Numbered from the stretch's first letter, positions 34,045-43,290 are shown. The stretch: 64,000 bases of DNA from Desulfovibrio sp. An276 (GCF_002159665.1 NZ_NFJC01000001.1:186001-250000), one strand, 5' to 3'. The notes: generated by a model not told the origin, from the letters alone. Made by a program: numbers and translations.

Positions 34045-34069
34045 GGGCTGTCTCTTTTTTCGACAGCCC
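34045..34069 (-). terminator. Stem-loop after the first AAA/PD-(D/E)XK gene
   Basis: GGGCTGTC (34045-34052) pairs with GACAGCCC (34062-34069), 12 bases beyond the stop at 34081. Six Ts sit in the loop rather than after the stem, so it is only terminator-like. Confidence 0.5.
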
Positions 34070-34080
34070 ACACAGAGAAA

Positions 34081-35865
34081 CTACGGCTGCCGAACAATGA
34101 TTGCCCTGGCCTCGCAGCTCTTCTTGCAGAAGGCTATGCTCCAGTGGATCAGCGTTTTCACCGATGGATCGGAGAGAAGCCTCACATTGTACTTGTTCTT
34201 TTCGATCTGCTTGAGGCCCTTTTCGGCAAGGCCCAAGAGATCCTCCTTCTCGTCGGCACAGCGCTTAACCTCTACTATGGCTGCCCTTCCAGTATTGTTG
34301 TCCAGAACCTGGATATCATAGAAGCCTTCGCCAACTTCCATGTTGGAAAGAGTGTCTGGATAGGCGACAAGGAAGTAGCCGACCAAAAGGCCATGATAGA
34401 AGTTCTCGCGCGGAGATTCATCGCTGGATTTGGCAGAAGAAGCAGGCTCCTTTGCAAGGTCCTTGCTGCTCACATTTTTCAGAAGAATCGCTTCGATCTC
34501 TTTCTTGAAGCGCTCTGTGTCTGTCTTCCAGAAAGCCTCAAGGAGAGCCGTCGTCTGCTTTTTGCTGACGGCGCCATCGAACCAGCGTTGGACCTCTTTC
34601 TCGAAGATTTTGTGAATTTCCATGTTCGGTATGACAAGGGCCATCTCATCCCTGTTTGGATTGGGAGAGATACCGGACTTTTGCGTCTGTTCTTCGGATG
34701 CCGTTGTCAGATAGCCAGACAGGTAGAGCAGTGACCAAAGGTTTTCGGCTGAAGAGTCCAGACTATCATACGTCGGCTCCAGATTAACCTGTGTCACGAG
34801 CACACCACCGGAGACAAGCTTAGCTATATCATCAGCCATCTCGAGATATTTACCTGGGAATAATCTTTTGATTACTGTATTTTCCGAGGTCTTGTTCCAA
34901 TAGGCCTTGGGAGGAACCCTTGGATTTTTCTGAAGGGCGTATACCCGATTCAGAATGCTCCACGGACAGTACATTTCCTGATGTTCGCCAAAACAATAGC
35001 CATCATACCATTCCTTGAGTTCTTCCCTTCTGTCCCACAGACCGGCCTTTAACAAAATGGTATCCACATCGTCTTGTGTGAGCCCAAAGACATCCATGTA
35101 TTCATAATCAGAGATATCGTAACTCTTAAAGTGATTGAGACCACTGAAGATGCTACGCTGAGCTATTTGCAGGCAGCCTGTAAGAATGCCAAGTTTCATA
35201 TTTTTTCTGTTGGATTTGAGACATGCTGAGAGAAAGTTGCGCATAAAATCAACTATCTCATCATAATAGCCATTGTCCGCTGCTTTTGCGATGGGAGCGT
35301 CATATTCGTCTATCAGGACAATGGCTGGTTTGTCATAGTGGTAACGCAAGGCTCTGCTCAAAATCAGCAGAGCATCGGCAAGTATATTGTCATCAGCTTT
35401 TTCTGAACGCAATTCTTTGAGTTTTTTGCGCTCTTCGTCATCCAGCATGGAGCTTTTCAAAAGATAATTATGTGCTAAACATACGTCGCTGACAAGACTG
35501 CGAATCTTTTTCAGCGCTTCTTTATAGGTTGGCTTGTCCACATCCTTAAGTGAAAGAAAGATGACTGGATACTGGTTCATCCACTGGTCGCACAAATCCT
35601 TATTGGAAGATACTGCGAGCCCTTCAAAAAGCTCACGGCTATCCTTGGTAATATCGAAGAATTCGGCCAGCATGGACATGAACAAGGTCTTTCCGAAACG
35701 TCTGGGGCGGGTGAAAAGTATGGCGTCGGCAGGGACACGAAATTTGGGGCCGTCAGCAGGGTTTTGCAAAAATTCTTCAATAAAGCCTGTCTTGTCGACA
35801 TAATAGCCGTTTCCCAAGCGCATCTCTGCAAAGTCGTCTGTATTGATGATATTGATGGCTGGCAT
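34081..35865 (-). CDS. AAA-ATPase-like domain protein with C-terminal PD-(D/E)XK nuclease domain, copy A
   Basis: The 594-residue protein belongs to the AAA-ATPase-like/DUF1703 group common in gut and anaerobic bacteria. Seen: an N-terminal motif NGYYVDKTGFIEEFL; P-loop-like FTRPRRFGKTLFMSML (about 48-63); Walker B AIVLIDEYDAPIAKA; a winged-helix-type middle (VFGLTQDDVDTILLKAGL, EWYDGYCFG); and at about 525-560 the nuclease core GFYDIQVLDN...AAIVEVKRC with D and E-x-K intact. The function of the group is unsettled; roles in defence or mobile DNA maintenance are suggested by its spread. AGAGGAG precedes the ATG. A paralogue lies immediately upstream on the same strand (58-base gap), so this is a tandem duplication. 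Confidence 0.9.
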   Translation of the reverse strand: MPAINIINTDDFAEMRLGNGYYVDKTGFIEEFLQNPADGPKFRVPADAILFTRPRRFGKTLFMSMLAEFFDITKDSRELFEGLAVSSNKDLCDQWMNQYPVIFLSLKDVDKPTYKEALKKIRSLVSDVCLAHNYLLKSSMLDDEERKKLKELRSEKADDNILADALLILSRALRYHYDKPAIVLIDEYDAPIAKAADNGYYDEIVDFMRNFLSACLKSNRKNMKLGILTGCLQIAQRSIFSGLNHFKSYDISDYEYMDVFGLTQDDVDTILLKAGLWDRREELKEWYDGYCFGEHQEMYCPWSILNRVYALQKNPRVPPKAYWNKTSENTVIKRLFPGKYLEMADDIAKLVSGGVLVTQVNLEPTYDSLDSSAENLWSLLYLSGYLTTASEEQTQKSGISPNPNRDEMALVIPNMEIHKIFEKEVQRWFDGAVSKKQTTALLEAFWKTDTERFKKEIEAILLKNVSSKDLAKEPASSAKSSDESPRENFYHGLLVGYFLVAYPDTLSNMEVGEGFYDIQVLDNNTGRAAIVEVKRCADEKEDLLGLAEKGLKQIEKNKYNVRLLSDPSVKTLIHWSIAFCKKSCEARAIIVRQP

Positions 35866-35923
35866 TGAACATACTCCTCTGGCAATGGCTTTTGTTTCGT
35901 AACTTTCGGAACAGACCTTGTTG

Positions 35924-37660
35924 TTATGGGTGTTTGAGAATAAGCGCCTTCGCTTCGCATCTCTTCTTGCAGAAGGCTATGCTCCAGTGAAGCAGCGTTT
36001 TCACCGATGAATCGGAGAGAAGCCGCGCATTGTTCCTGTTCTTTTCGATCTGCTTGAGGCCCGTTTCGGCTAGCCTCAAGAGATCCTCCCTTTCGTCGAA
36101 AGCACGCCTGACCTCCACTATGGCTGCCCTTCCTGCCCTGTTGTCCAGTACCTGAAGATCGTAGCTCCTGTCGCTCACTTCAGTAAAGGACAGGATTTGG
36201 GGGCAGCCCACAAGGAAGAAGCCTGCCAAAAGACCGTGAAAAAAGTTCTCGCTCAAAGCTTTGGCAGACAAAGCAGAAGCCTTTGCCTCACTCCTTTTCA
36301 CATTTTTCAGCAAAATCGCGTGAAGCTTGTTTCTGAAGCCCTCTGTATCTGCCTGCCAGAAAGCATCAAGAAGGGCTCTTCGCTGCTGTTCCGTATCAAC
36401 AGTATCCCTGTACCAGGTGCTGACCGTGTACCAGAACACGGTGCGGATTTCCTCGTTGGGGATGACAAGCGCCATCTCGTCTCTCGCTGGATTGGGGGAG
36501 ACATCAAGGCTCTGCAGCTGTTCTTTGGATGCCCTTGTCAGACAGCCGCACTGGTAGAGCACTGCCCAGAGATTTGCAGAAAAATCAAGGTTTTTGTAGG
36601 TTGACGTCCGGGGTATCCTTTTTAGGAGTACACCACCCAAGACAAGATTGGCTATTTCGGCAGCCATTTCGAGGTATTCGTCAGGGAACAGCTTTTTGAC
36701 AAAGAAAGACTGCGAGCTGTCGTGCGCATTGGACTCTGGCTCCAAAGTCGGGTACGCCTGCAGATCTCTCAGGTATTGCATGGTACTCCAGAGGCTGTAT
36801 ACTTCTGTTTTGTCGCCAAGGCGATACCCTCCGTACCAATCCCTAAAGACTTCTCTCTTTTCAGAAAAGCCAACGTCGCAAAGGAGTTTGTCCACTTCAC
36901 CTTGAGTGAAGCCAAAGACATCTGCATACCTGCAAGTTGTTGTGATGTCATCAACGTCGAGATTGTTCAGACCGCTTTGCAGAGGGATGTGCAACCTGCC
37001 TGTGATAATACCAAACTTCAGGTTGTCCCAATTGGTTTTGAGCCCGGCAGAAAGAAAGCCATGCAAAAAATCGAGCATCTCGTCGTAATAGCCGTTTTCG
37101 GCTGCCCTTGCGATTGGGGCATCATAGTCGTCTACCAGGACTATGGGTTGCTTTTGGTAGTATTCGGTCAGAATACGGGTCAGAATCTTGAGAGAATTCC
37201 TGAGGCCTGCCTCTGTTGCACTCTGGTTGATGATATCCTCAAAAAGCATCCTGTCTCTTGCGCTTATCTTGCCTGAAGAAAGAATCTCGCTGTAATGCCC
37301 GAAAAGGCGCACTATCCTGTAGCTGAAAAAAGCCAGGGCGTCGGCAAAAGTTCTTCCACTCACATTCCTCAAGGACAGAAAAATGACCGGATACTGATTC
37401 ATCCACTGAGCACACAATTCCCTGTTGGCAGACACGGCAAGCCCTTCAAAGAGCTTGCGACTGTCCTTTGCTATATCAAAGAACTCCTCCAGCATGGACA
37501 AGAACATGGTCTTTCCGAAAAGCCTGGGGCGGGTGAAAAGCGTAGCGTCTGCAGGGGCACGCAGAAATTTCTCCAAAAAACCAGTCTTGTCGACATAATA
37601 GCCGTTTCCCAAACGCGTCCTTGCAAAGTTATCCGTGTTGATGATGTTGAGTTTCGCCAT
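35924..37660 (-). CDS. AAA-ATPase-like/PD-(D/E)XK protein, copy B (altered motifs)
   Basis: The 578-residue paralogue of the next gene downstream keeps the same domain order: NGYYVDKTGFLEKFL, P-loop FTRPRLFGKTMFLSML, Walker B PIVLVDDYDAPIARA, middle winged-helix part and C-terminal nuclease core. Three family positions differ from copy A: RRFGKT is RLFGKT, DEYD is DDYD, and the nuclease E-V-K is E-V-R (AAIVEVRRAFDE). The K to R change removes the usual catalytic lysine of PD-(D/E)XK enzymes, so this copy may bind but not cut. The reading frame is intact over the whole length. AGAGGAG precedes the ATG. No terminator lies between it and copy A. Confidence 0.9.
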   Translation of the reverse strand: MAKLNIINTDNFARTRLGNGYYVDKTGFLEKFLRAPADATLFTRPRLFGKTMFLSMLEEFFDIAKDSRKLFEGLAVSANRELCAQWMNQYPVIFLSLRNVSGRTFADALAFFSYRIVRLFGHYSEILSSGKISARDRMLFEDIINQSATEAGLRNSLKILTRILTEYYQKQPIVLVDDYDAPIARAAENGYYDEMLDFLHGFLSAGLKTNWDNLKFGIITGRLHIPLQSGLNNLDVDDITTTCRYADVFGFTQGEVDKLLCDVGFSEKREVFRDWYGGYRLGDKTEVYSLWSTMQYLRDLQAYPTLEPESNAHDSSQSFFVKKLFPDEYLEMAAEIANLVLGGVLLKRIPRTSTYKNLDFSANLWAVLYQCGCLTRASKEQLQSLDVSPNPARDEMALVIPNEEIRTVFWYTVSTWYRDTVDTEQQRRALLDAFWQADTEGFRNKLHAILLKNVKRSEAKASALSAKALSENFFHGLLAGFFLVGCPQILSFTEVSDRSYDLQVLDNRAGRAAIVEVRRAFDEREDLLRLAETGLKQIEKNRNNARLLSDSSVKTLLHWSIAFCKKRCEAKALILKHP

Positions 37661-38080
37661 CTTTCTTCACTCCTCTGTTACGTCTGTTTGGTGGTTACTG
37701 GACAGTCCTTATCTGTCAGTGTCTAACAGCTCTCCCTTGCCGTTCTTGCGAATGAAAGTCGTCTTTTCAATTTGTTTCGCAAAACAGGGGCCTTGTCGCA
37801 TTTGACACAACCATTGCCGCTTTTTTGCGCACTCTCTTTTTCACACCTCTCGGGCGCTGCCCGAAGAGATTGCCCTATTCCTGTCCCATGGAAGGCAGCA
37901 TTGCCTCTTTTCCTCATCCCCACGCAAATCCGGGAATGACTGCTGGGCCCTTGGACTCATCGTTCCTTGCACCCTAGCCGAAACCAGGCCTTCACGCAAT
38001 ACACCTTTCTTTTTTGCAAAAGCGCATCACAGGCAATCCAGAGGCCTTGTGCGCTCTTGCCTGCACAAAAGCCCCGCACT
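37661..38080. other. Intergenic region upstream of the tandem ATPase genes
   Basis: I see no gene in these 420 bases. Part nearest 37660 is AT-rich and should hold the promoter of the ATPase pair. A 66-codon minus-strand frame (37923-37723) is basic and Cys-poor, without a ribosome site, and is not accepted. Confidence 0.4.
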
Positions 38081-38123
38081 AAAAAAGGGATCCGTAACGC
38101 ATTGCGCGTGACAGATCCCTTTT
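38081..38123 (-). terminator. Terminator of the glutamate synthase operon
   Basis: AAAAGGGATC (38083-38092) and GATCCCTTTT (38114-38123) form the outer stem, with further pairing inside. On the minus strand the stem is followed by Ts through 38081. It lies 60 bases after the last gene of the operon. Confidence 0.88.
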
Positions 38124-38182
38124 CGCAGTATGGTCTCTTGCCAAGATTGTTGGCTCTATTCTTGTTGTCTTTGTGTTGTGTC

Positions 38183-40483
38183 CTAACCGTGTTCCAGGGC
38201 CACGTTGTCGTGCATGGTCCAGATGCCGCAGGGACATACGCCGGCGCACACGCCGCACCCTATGCAGCGCTCTGGATCGGACACGTAGGAAAAGCCGCCC
38301 GCATTGTCCGCAACGCGCGAGATGGCAAGTTCCGGACAGCTTTCCTCGCAGGTGTGGCAATCCCTGCAGGTTCCGCAGGAAACGCAGCGCTTGTAGTCGT
38401 CGCAAGGATTTGCGCACACATCCCTAGTCCTCGCAAAGGAGGCAGTGTGCAGCTTGCCAGCGTCCACAAGGGTCTTTTGTTGAGGAACGTATTCCACGCC
38501 GCGCACGTAGGCGTCTGCCGCGTCCGCTGCGCTGTTGCCTGATCCTATGGCGTGCACAAGAAGGCCTGGCCGTATGGTATCGCCCACTGCAAAGACACCC
38601 TTCATGATGCTCTGATCCGCCTGCGGGGCAAGCCAGGAGCGGAACTTCGGGGTGTTTTCAGGAAGGAAGGACAAATCCGGCGCCTCGCCGATGGTGATGA
38701 TCACCTCTTCGCCAGGGATGAGCCTGCCGTCTTCGGTAAGGATCCCCTCTTCCGTGATTTCCTTCGTCATTACAGGCCACAGGATCTCACCGCCAAGGCT
38801 CTTGATGTGCTCAATCTCATGCGCAAAGGCAGCGGGCTTTTGCACATCAATGCAGATGACCTTCTTGGCACCCATCTTGTAGGCGCCGGCAGCTGCGTCC
38901 ATACCTGCGTTGCCGCAGCCAATAACAATGACGTTGTCAGCCACCTTCGGCTTTTTGCCTGCATTGACTGCCTTCATGAAATCAATGCCTGCCACGATGC
39001 GCTCAGCACCCGGCCAGTTGAAGATACGCGCAACGTGTCCGCCTGTAGCAACAATGACTGCGTCAAAGCTCGCACGTATTTCCTCGAACTTCTTCGCATC
39101 CACGTTGACGCCGTTTGCAAACTTGACGCCCATCTTGGCAATGCGCTCGATCTCGTGGTTCAAAAGCGTCTCGTCCAGGCGCTCGCGGGGGATGACCTGC
39201 TCCATCTTGCCGCCCATGCGCCTTTCCCTCTCGAAAACAGTGACCTCGTGCCCCTTGCGTGCAAGGCGCCAGGCAGCGGCAAGGCCGCCCACGCCACCGC
39301 CTATGACGGCGATCTTCTTTCCGGTCTTTGCCTTGGGCCTTGCAAGCTGCACGTCCTTCGAGGCCCTGCCCAGGGGACCAATCTGTATGGCGCTGTCAAG
39401 GCCAGCCCTTGTACAGGATTGCATGCAGGGATTGGGGCAAACGCTTCCGCACACGCAGCCAGGGAAGGGTGTGTAGTCGAGGACAAGGCGCAAGGCCTCC
39501 TCGCTCTTGCCCTCGCGCAAGAGGTTGTAGCGCAGCTGGGTCGGGATGCCCGCAGGACAGGCGTACTCGCAGGGAGCGCAGTGTGCGCGGTTTTCCCATT
39601 CCGGCACGCGCAGCCGCCAGATACCGTGGGCCACAAGGCCGTTGTGCTCGCCTGCGTCCGGGAAGACGTCCGCGAAAATGCCGCCCGGCACCCACTCGTT
39701 CTTGTGGTAGTCGGCAACCGTGGGAAGCGCAGTCTTCTGTCCGTTTTCGTCTCTGGCAGGAACAATCTTGTGCCACTGCTTCCAGACAGAGAGTTCCTTC
39801 ATGCGCTTTTGCTCCTGCACTGCGCCAAGGAAGTCCTCAAGGCCGCGCTGCAAAAAGAGCACATCGTCCCTGTCTATGTCCACAAGACGCACGTCCGAAG
39901 GCAAGGTAGCAACAGGCCCGCGCACGTAGACAACACCGCCCACCATGCCAACGCAAGGGCGATCCCCAAGGACAGAAGACAGTGTCTGGCTGTCGCAGCC
40001 GCAGACAATGGCGCGACCACCACCCATGAATTCGAAGGAGAAGCTTCCTGTGCTTTTCAAAATCCACAGTTCCGGCTCTTCGTAGAGCGGGTCGTGCTTC
40101 ATGAGGGAGCCTGAGCGAGTGCCTGCCCTGCCGCCAATATAGATGACGCCGCCTGCTGCGCAGTGGCCTGCCGTGTCGCCAGCATCCCCGCGCACCACGA
40201 TGCGGCCGCCAGCGTTGAGCCAGCCAACATCTGCCGGAGCAGGGCCTTCCACCACCACTTCCGTGTTGGGCATGGCCATGGAGCCCACGCGCTGGCCCGG
40301 GTTGCGCACCTTGAAGGTGAGCTTCTTGCCTTCGGCGTTCCACAAGGGGCCGCCAATGTCGTGCTGGCCTGAGGCATCCACATTGAAGTCCGTCTCGCCC
40401 CTTGCCACTGCGTCCTCTATGGCGAGGAGCAAATCCTGGGTGGACATGCGGACATGTTCGTTCAGCGTATGTATTGTGAGCAT
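38183..40483 (-). CDS. Glutamate synthase GXGXG domain fused to GltD-like flavoprotein and ferredoxin domain
   Basis: The 766-residue protein has three parts. The first (about 1-240) is the GXGXG beta-helix domain that ends a normal GltB: IGGPLWNAEGKKLTFKVRNP and repeated G-x-x-x-G turns. Next comes a GltD-like NADPH-linked part with cysteine motifs (CAPCEYACPAGIPTQ, CVCGSVCPNPCMQSC) and two dinucleotide folds (IAVIGGGVGGLAAAW; VIVIGCGNAGMDAAA). The tail has a two-[4Fe-4S] ferredoxin domain (CVSCGTCRDCHTCEESCP; CIGCGVCAGVCPCG). It should feed electrons to the FMN/3Fe-4S catalytic subunit next door. GGAGG precedes the ATG at 40483, 13 bases after the upstream gene. Last gene of the operon. Confidence 0.92.
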   Translation of the reverse strand: MLTIHTLNEHVRMSTQDLLLAIEDAVARGETDFNVDASGQHDIGGPLWNAEGKKLTFKVRNPGQRVGSMAMPNTEVVVEGPAPADVGWLNAGGRIVVRGDAGDTAGHCAAGGVIYIGGRAGTRSGSLMKHDPLYEEPELWILKSTGSFSFEFMGGGRAIVCGCDSQTLSSVLGDRPCVGMVGGVVYVRGPVATLPSDVRLVDIDRDDVLFLQRGLEDFLGAVQEQKRMKELSVWKQWHKIVPARDENGQKTALPTVADYHKNEWVPGGIFADVFPDAGEHNGLVAHGIWRLRVPEWENRAHCAPCEYACPAGIPTQLRYNLLREGKSEEALRLVLDYTPFPGCVCGSVCPNPCMQSCTRAGLDSAIQIGPLGRASKDVQLARPKAKTGKKIAVIGGGVGGLAAAWRLARKGHEVTVFERERRMGGKMEQVIPRERLDETLLNHEIERIAKMGVKFANGVNVDAKKFEEIRASFDAVIVATGGHVARIFNWPGAERIVAGIDFMKAVNAGKKPKVADNVIVIGCGNAGMDAAAGAYKMGAKKVICIDVQKPAAFAHEIEHIKSLGGEILWPVMTKEITEEGILTEDGRLIPGEEVIITIGEAPDLSFLPENTPKFRSWLAPQADQSIMKGVFAVGDTIRPGLLVHAIGSGNSAADAADAYVRGVEYVPQQKTLVDAGKLHTASFARTRDVCANPCDDYKRCVSCGTCRDCHTCEESCPELAISRVADNAGGFSYVSDPERCIGCGVCAGVCPCGIWTMHDNVALEHG

Positions 40484-40496
40484 AAAAAGCCTCCAA

Positions 40497-42128
40497 TCAG
40501 CATGCGTACTGTATGCCGAGCTTGTCCGCCACGGCCCTGTCCGTGGAAACCAGGGCATCCGAGCGGCCCACAGGCAGCGAGGAGTTGCCAATGGGTGCCA
40601 TGAGCTTTCTGAGCTCTGCGTCAAAGGCAAGGACATAGTCCACCACATTCTGGGCGCCCCTGTCCACGTCAAGGCGCTTCATGAGCCTTGGGTCCTGGGT
40701 ACAGATGCCAGTGGGGCACTTGTCCGTATTGCATTTGTTGCAGCGCCCGTGTTCGTTGCCTATGCAGCCAAGAAGCTGAATGAGGATCTTGCCCACTATG
40801 ACGCCGTTTGCGCCAAGACAGATCATCTTGAAGGCGTCTGCTGCGGCGTTGCCTGTCATGCCAATGCCACCGCCAGCCCAGAGCGGAATCTGTCCCTGCA
40901 GGCCTTGTGCAACAGCAGCCTGGTAGCAGTCGCGCAGCTTTGAGACAATGGGGTGACCAGTGTGGTCAAGGCTCACTTCGTTGGCTGCACCTGTGCCGCC
41001 CTGGATGCCGTCCAGGAAAAAGCCCCCGCAGATGCGGTAGGGGTCGCGCAGAAGGTTGTTGTACACCGAGACCGAGGTGGCAGAGGCAGCGCACTTGATG
41101 GCAACAGGCACGCGAAAGCCGAAGGCGGCATTCAAGGAAAGGTGCATCTTCTGCACACTCTCCTCTATGGAATAGAGGCCCTGGTGGTTTGGCGGAGAAT
41201 GGAGGGTAGCCTTCGGCACACCGCGCAGGGCCTGGATGTGGGGCCCCACCTTGGCAGCTGGCAAAAGGCCGCCGTCGCCAGGCTTGGCACCCTGGCCTAT
41301 CTTTATGAGGATGGCGCAGGGGTCTGTCTTCATGAGGGGCATGGCGCGCACAATGCGATTCCAGCCAAAGTGGCCGGAGGCAATCTGCAAAATCATGTAC
41401 TTGAGCTTGTCGCTTTCCATGAGCCTGCGGGGAACGCCGCCCTCGCCCGAGCTCATGCGCACAGGCAGGTGACAATGCTCGTTCAAATAGCCAACAGCCA
41501 GGGTCAGGGCCTCCCAGGCCCTGGGCGAGAGTGCGCCAATGGACATGTCCGAAAAGAGGAGAGGATAGATCCAGCGCACAGGCGGGGTCTTGCCCTGGAT
41601 GAGCAGATTGTTCCCGTCTATGGCAAGCGGCAGATGCCTTGCATCCACCACGCGGCCCAGGGGGGCCCGCATGTCAAAGGTGTGGCGCTCGCTGTCAAGG
41701 GCAGGGTCTGTCATCTGCGAGATGCGGCCAACAACGATGCTGTCGAGGGTCCTTTGCCTGTTCAGGTTGGTGCGCCCGCCGCGCTTTATGGGGTGACCCT
41801 GGCGCTGCAGAAGGGCCATTCTGGAGTCTTCATTACGCACGGGGCGTATGGCAGCGTTGGGACAGATCTTTTCGCACATGCCGCAGCCCACACAAGCATG
41901 GGCTATGTCCGCGCGCTGGCGTATGACCGGCATGGCACTATGCTTGCGGATACCCTCAGGCACGGAGCCTGTGAAGACGGGCTTGTCCAGGCGCTCCATG
42001 TCCACATAGATGGCGCCAAAGGTACAGGCAGCCACGCAGGAGCCGCACAGGGTGCACTGATCGGAGTGATACTCGATCTTCCACTGCAGATCGTTGACCG
42101 TGATGTCCTGGGTTCTCACTGCTTCCAT
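40497..42128 (-). CDS. gltB: Glutamate synthase FMN (synthase) domain subunit with N-terminal ferredoxin domain
   Basis: The 543-residue protein carries the catalytic Glu_synthase domain. Seen: MSSGEGGVPRRL, IKIGQGAKPGDGGLLPA, FLDGIQGGTGAANEVSLDH, WAGGGIGMTGNAAADAFKMI and the 3Fe-4S region CNKCNTDKCPTGICTQDP. Two [4Fe-4S] motifs precede it (CTLCGSCVAACTFGA; CVGCGMCEKICPN). It converts 2-oxoglutarate plus ammonia, delivered from the amidotransferase subunit, to glutamate on FMN. The split of glutamate synthase into amidotransferase, synthase and GXGXG proteins is known from archaea and several anaerobes. Its start overlaps the end of the amidotransferase gene by 13 bases, which suggests translational coupling. 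Confidence 0.95.
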   Translation of the reverse strand: MEAVRTQDITVNDLQWKIEYHSDQCTLCGSCVAACTFGAIYVDMERLDKPVFTGSVPEGIRKHSAMPVIRQRADIAHACVGCGMCEKICPNAAIRPVRNEDSRMALLQRQGHPIKRGGRTNLNRQRTLDSIVVGRISQMTDPALDSERHTFDMRAPLGRVVDARHLPLAIDGNNLLIQGKTPPVRWIYPLLFSDMSIGALSPRAWEALTLAVGYLNEHCHLPVRMSSGEGGVPRRLMESDKLKYMILQIASGHFGWNRIVRAMPLMKTDPCAILIKIGQGAKPGDGGLLPAAKVGPHIQALRGVPKATLHSPPNHQGLYSIEESVQKMHLSLNAAFGFRVPVAIKCAASATSVSVYNNLLRDPYRICGGFFLDGIQGGTGAANEVSLDHTGHPIVSKLRDCYQAAVAQGLQGQIPLWAGGGIGMTGNAAADAFKMICLGANGVIVGKILIQLLGCIGNEHGRCNKCNTDKCPTGICTQDPRLMKRLDVDRGAQNVVDYVLAFDAELRKLMAPIGNSSLPVGRSDALVSTDRAVADKLGIQYAC

Positions 42129-43222
42129 CTGACTATCTCCAAATCGTTGCGTATTTCTATGAGTTCACGCTCGTTGGGATAGATGTCCCTTGCCGTGTCG
42201 CGCTCCGGCATGATTTCGTTTATGCCGCACACTTCCGAGGCTATGGCCACCATCTTCTCGTCTCTTGCCACAACCACCGGTCTCAGCTTCTTCGAATCAC
42301 AACAGGTGATCATGGTCGAATCCGGCAGCATGCCGATAATGGTATTGGGACCGTTGATTTCAAGGTGCGCCAGGGATTCCCTGATCAGTTTCAGCACCTC
42401 TCTATCCGGCCTTGCCTCTATTTCCGCGAAAGGCAGAGGAGTTATGACGTGCTTGAAGTAGCGTATGGGCCATTTCAGCTCGTGCAGGACGTAGTGCAGG
42501 GAATAGAGGAAGTTCTGGGAATCCGATTCAAAGCCTATGTAGCCACGGAAGAGGGATTTCTGGAACTCCATGTTCTTGGTGAAGAAGGTGTTCTCGCCGT
42601 TGGCGCACAAGGTGAATCCCTGCAAAAAGAAGGGGTGGGCAGCGTAGCGCACGATGGCGTAGTTTGTGTTCTGGCGGCACTGGACGACAATGTTGCGGGA
42701 AAGAAGGCGGCTGTCGTCGTCCCAGAGGCGGAAATAGGTTGCTATGTCCGCAGGATCGCCGATTTCCTTCAGTGTCAGCACATCCGGCCAGAAGGAGTAC
42801 ACATAGCCGTCGTTGCCCTCTTCAAGGAGCTTTCTCAGGGCAAGGCGCGTGTCGAGCAAAAGGTCCTCGCGCTCTGCCTGCGTGCGGTAGCGGTAGATTT
42901 CCGGATAGTCGTAGTTGCGGAACACGTAGCGCGGCATGGCCTCAATCTTGAGGTTTGGCTGACGGTCCACCTCTGGAACCCACTGGGCCACCTGCACAAA
43001 GCCGTGCTGTTCCATGTACTCGTTCACGAGCTGAACGCCCCTGCCCGTACAGGCCATGGAGAGGAGCGGGAAATTCTTGTAGTGAAGAAAGGCTCCGGCA
43101 AGGTCCTTCATCACCATGGCAAAGCCCGAATTGTCATGCCCCTCCTGCTGGGAGATCATGAGTCGTAAGGCCACAGAAGGGGGAACTGGCTCTAGACTCT
43201 TTATGGAACCTATTCTGCACAT
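42116..43222 (-). CDS. Glutamate synthase glutamine amidotransferase (class II) subunit
   Basis: The 368-residue protein begins MCRIGSIKS; the cysteine becomes the N-terminal nucleophile after removal of Met, as in all class II amidotransferases. Further supports are QQEGHDNSGFAMVM, CRQNTNYAIVRYAAHPFFLQ and NGENTFFTKN, the substrate-binding segments of GltB's first domain. It hydrolyses glutamine and passes ammonia to the synthase subunit. It is the first gene of the three-gene operon (GGAGAACGAC before the ATG) and overlaps the second. A terminator at 43243-43262 separates it from dapL, so it has its own promoter or depends on read-through; only about 20 bases separate that hairpin from the start codon. 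Confidence 0.93.
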   Translation of the reverse strand: MCRIGSIKSLEPVPPSVALRLMISQQEGHDNSGFAMVMKDLAGAFLHYKNFPLLSMACTGRGVQLVNEYMEQHGFVQVAQWVPEVDRQPNLKIEAMPRYVFRNYDYPEIYRYRTQAEREDLLLDTRLALRKLLEEGNDGYVYSFWPDVLTLKEIGDPADIATYFRLWDDDSRLLSRNIVVQCRQNTNYAIVRYAAHPFFLQGFTLCANGENTFFTKNMEFQKSLFRGYIGFESDSQNFLYSLHYVLHELKWPIRYFKHVITPLPFAEIEARPDREVLKLIRESLAHLEINGPNTIIGMLPDSTMITCCDSKKLRPVVVARDEKMVAIASEVCGINEIMPERDTARDIYPNERELIEIRNDLEIVRWKQ

Positions 43223-43242
43223 GTCGTTCTCCGGGAAAACAA

Positions 43243-43262
43243 GGGGCTACCCTGGTAGCCCC
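43243..43262 (-). terminator. Stem-loop directly upstream of the glutamate synthase operon
   Basis: GGGGCTACC (43243-43251) pairs perfectly with GGTAGCCCC (43254-43262), and on the minus strand TTGTTTT follows. It ends 21 bases before the first start codon of the operon, so it could act as an attenuator as well as the second dapL terminator. Confidence 0.7.
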
Positions 43263-43264
43263 CC

Positions 43265-43290
43265 AAAAGAGCACTGCCAAAGGCCAGTGC
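43265..43290 (-). terminator. Stem-loop downstream of dapL
   Basis: On the minus strand GCACTGGCC and GGCAGTGC pair with one bulged base around TTT, followed by TCTTTT. It is the first of two closely spaced hairpins between dapL and the glutamate synthase genes. Confidence 0.7.
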
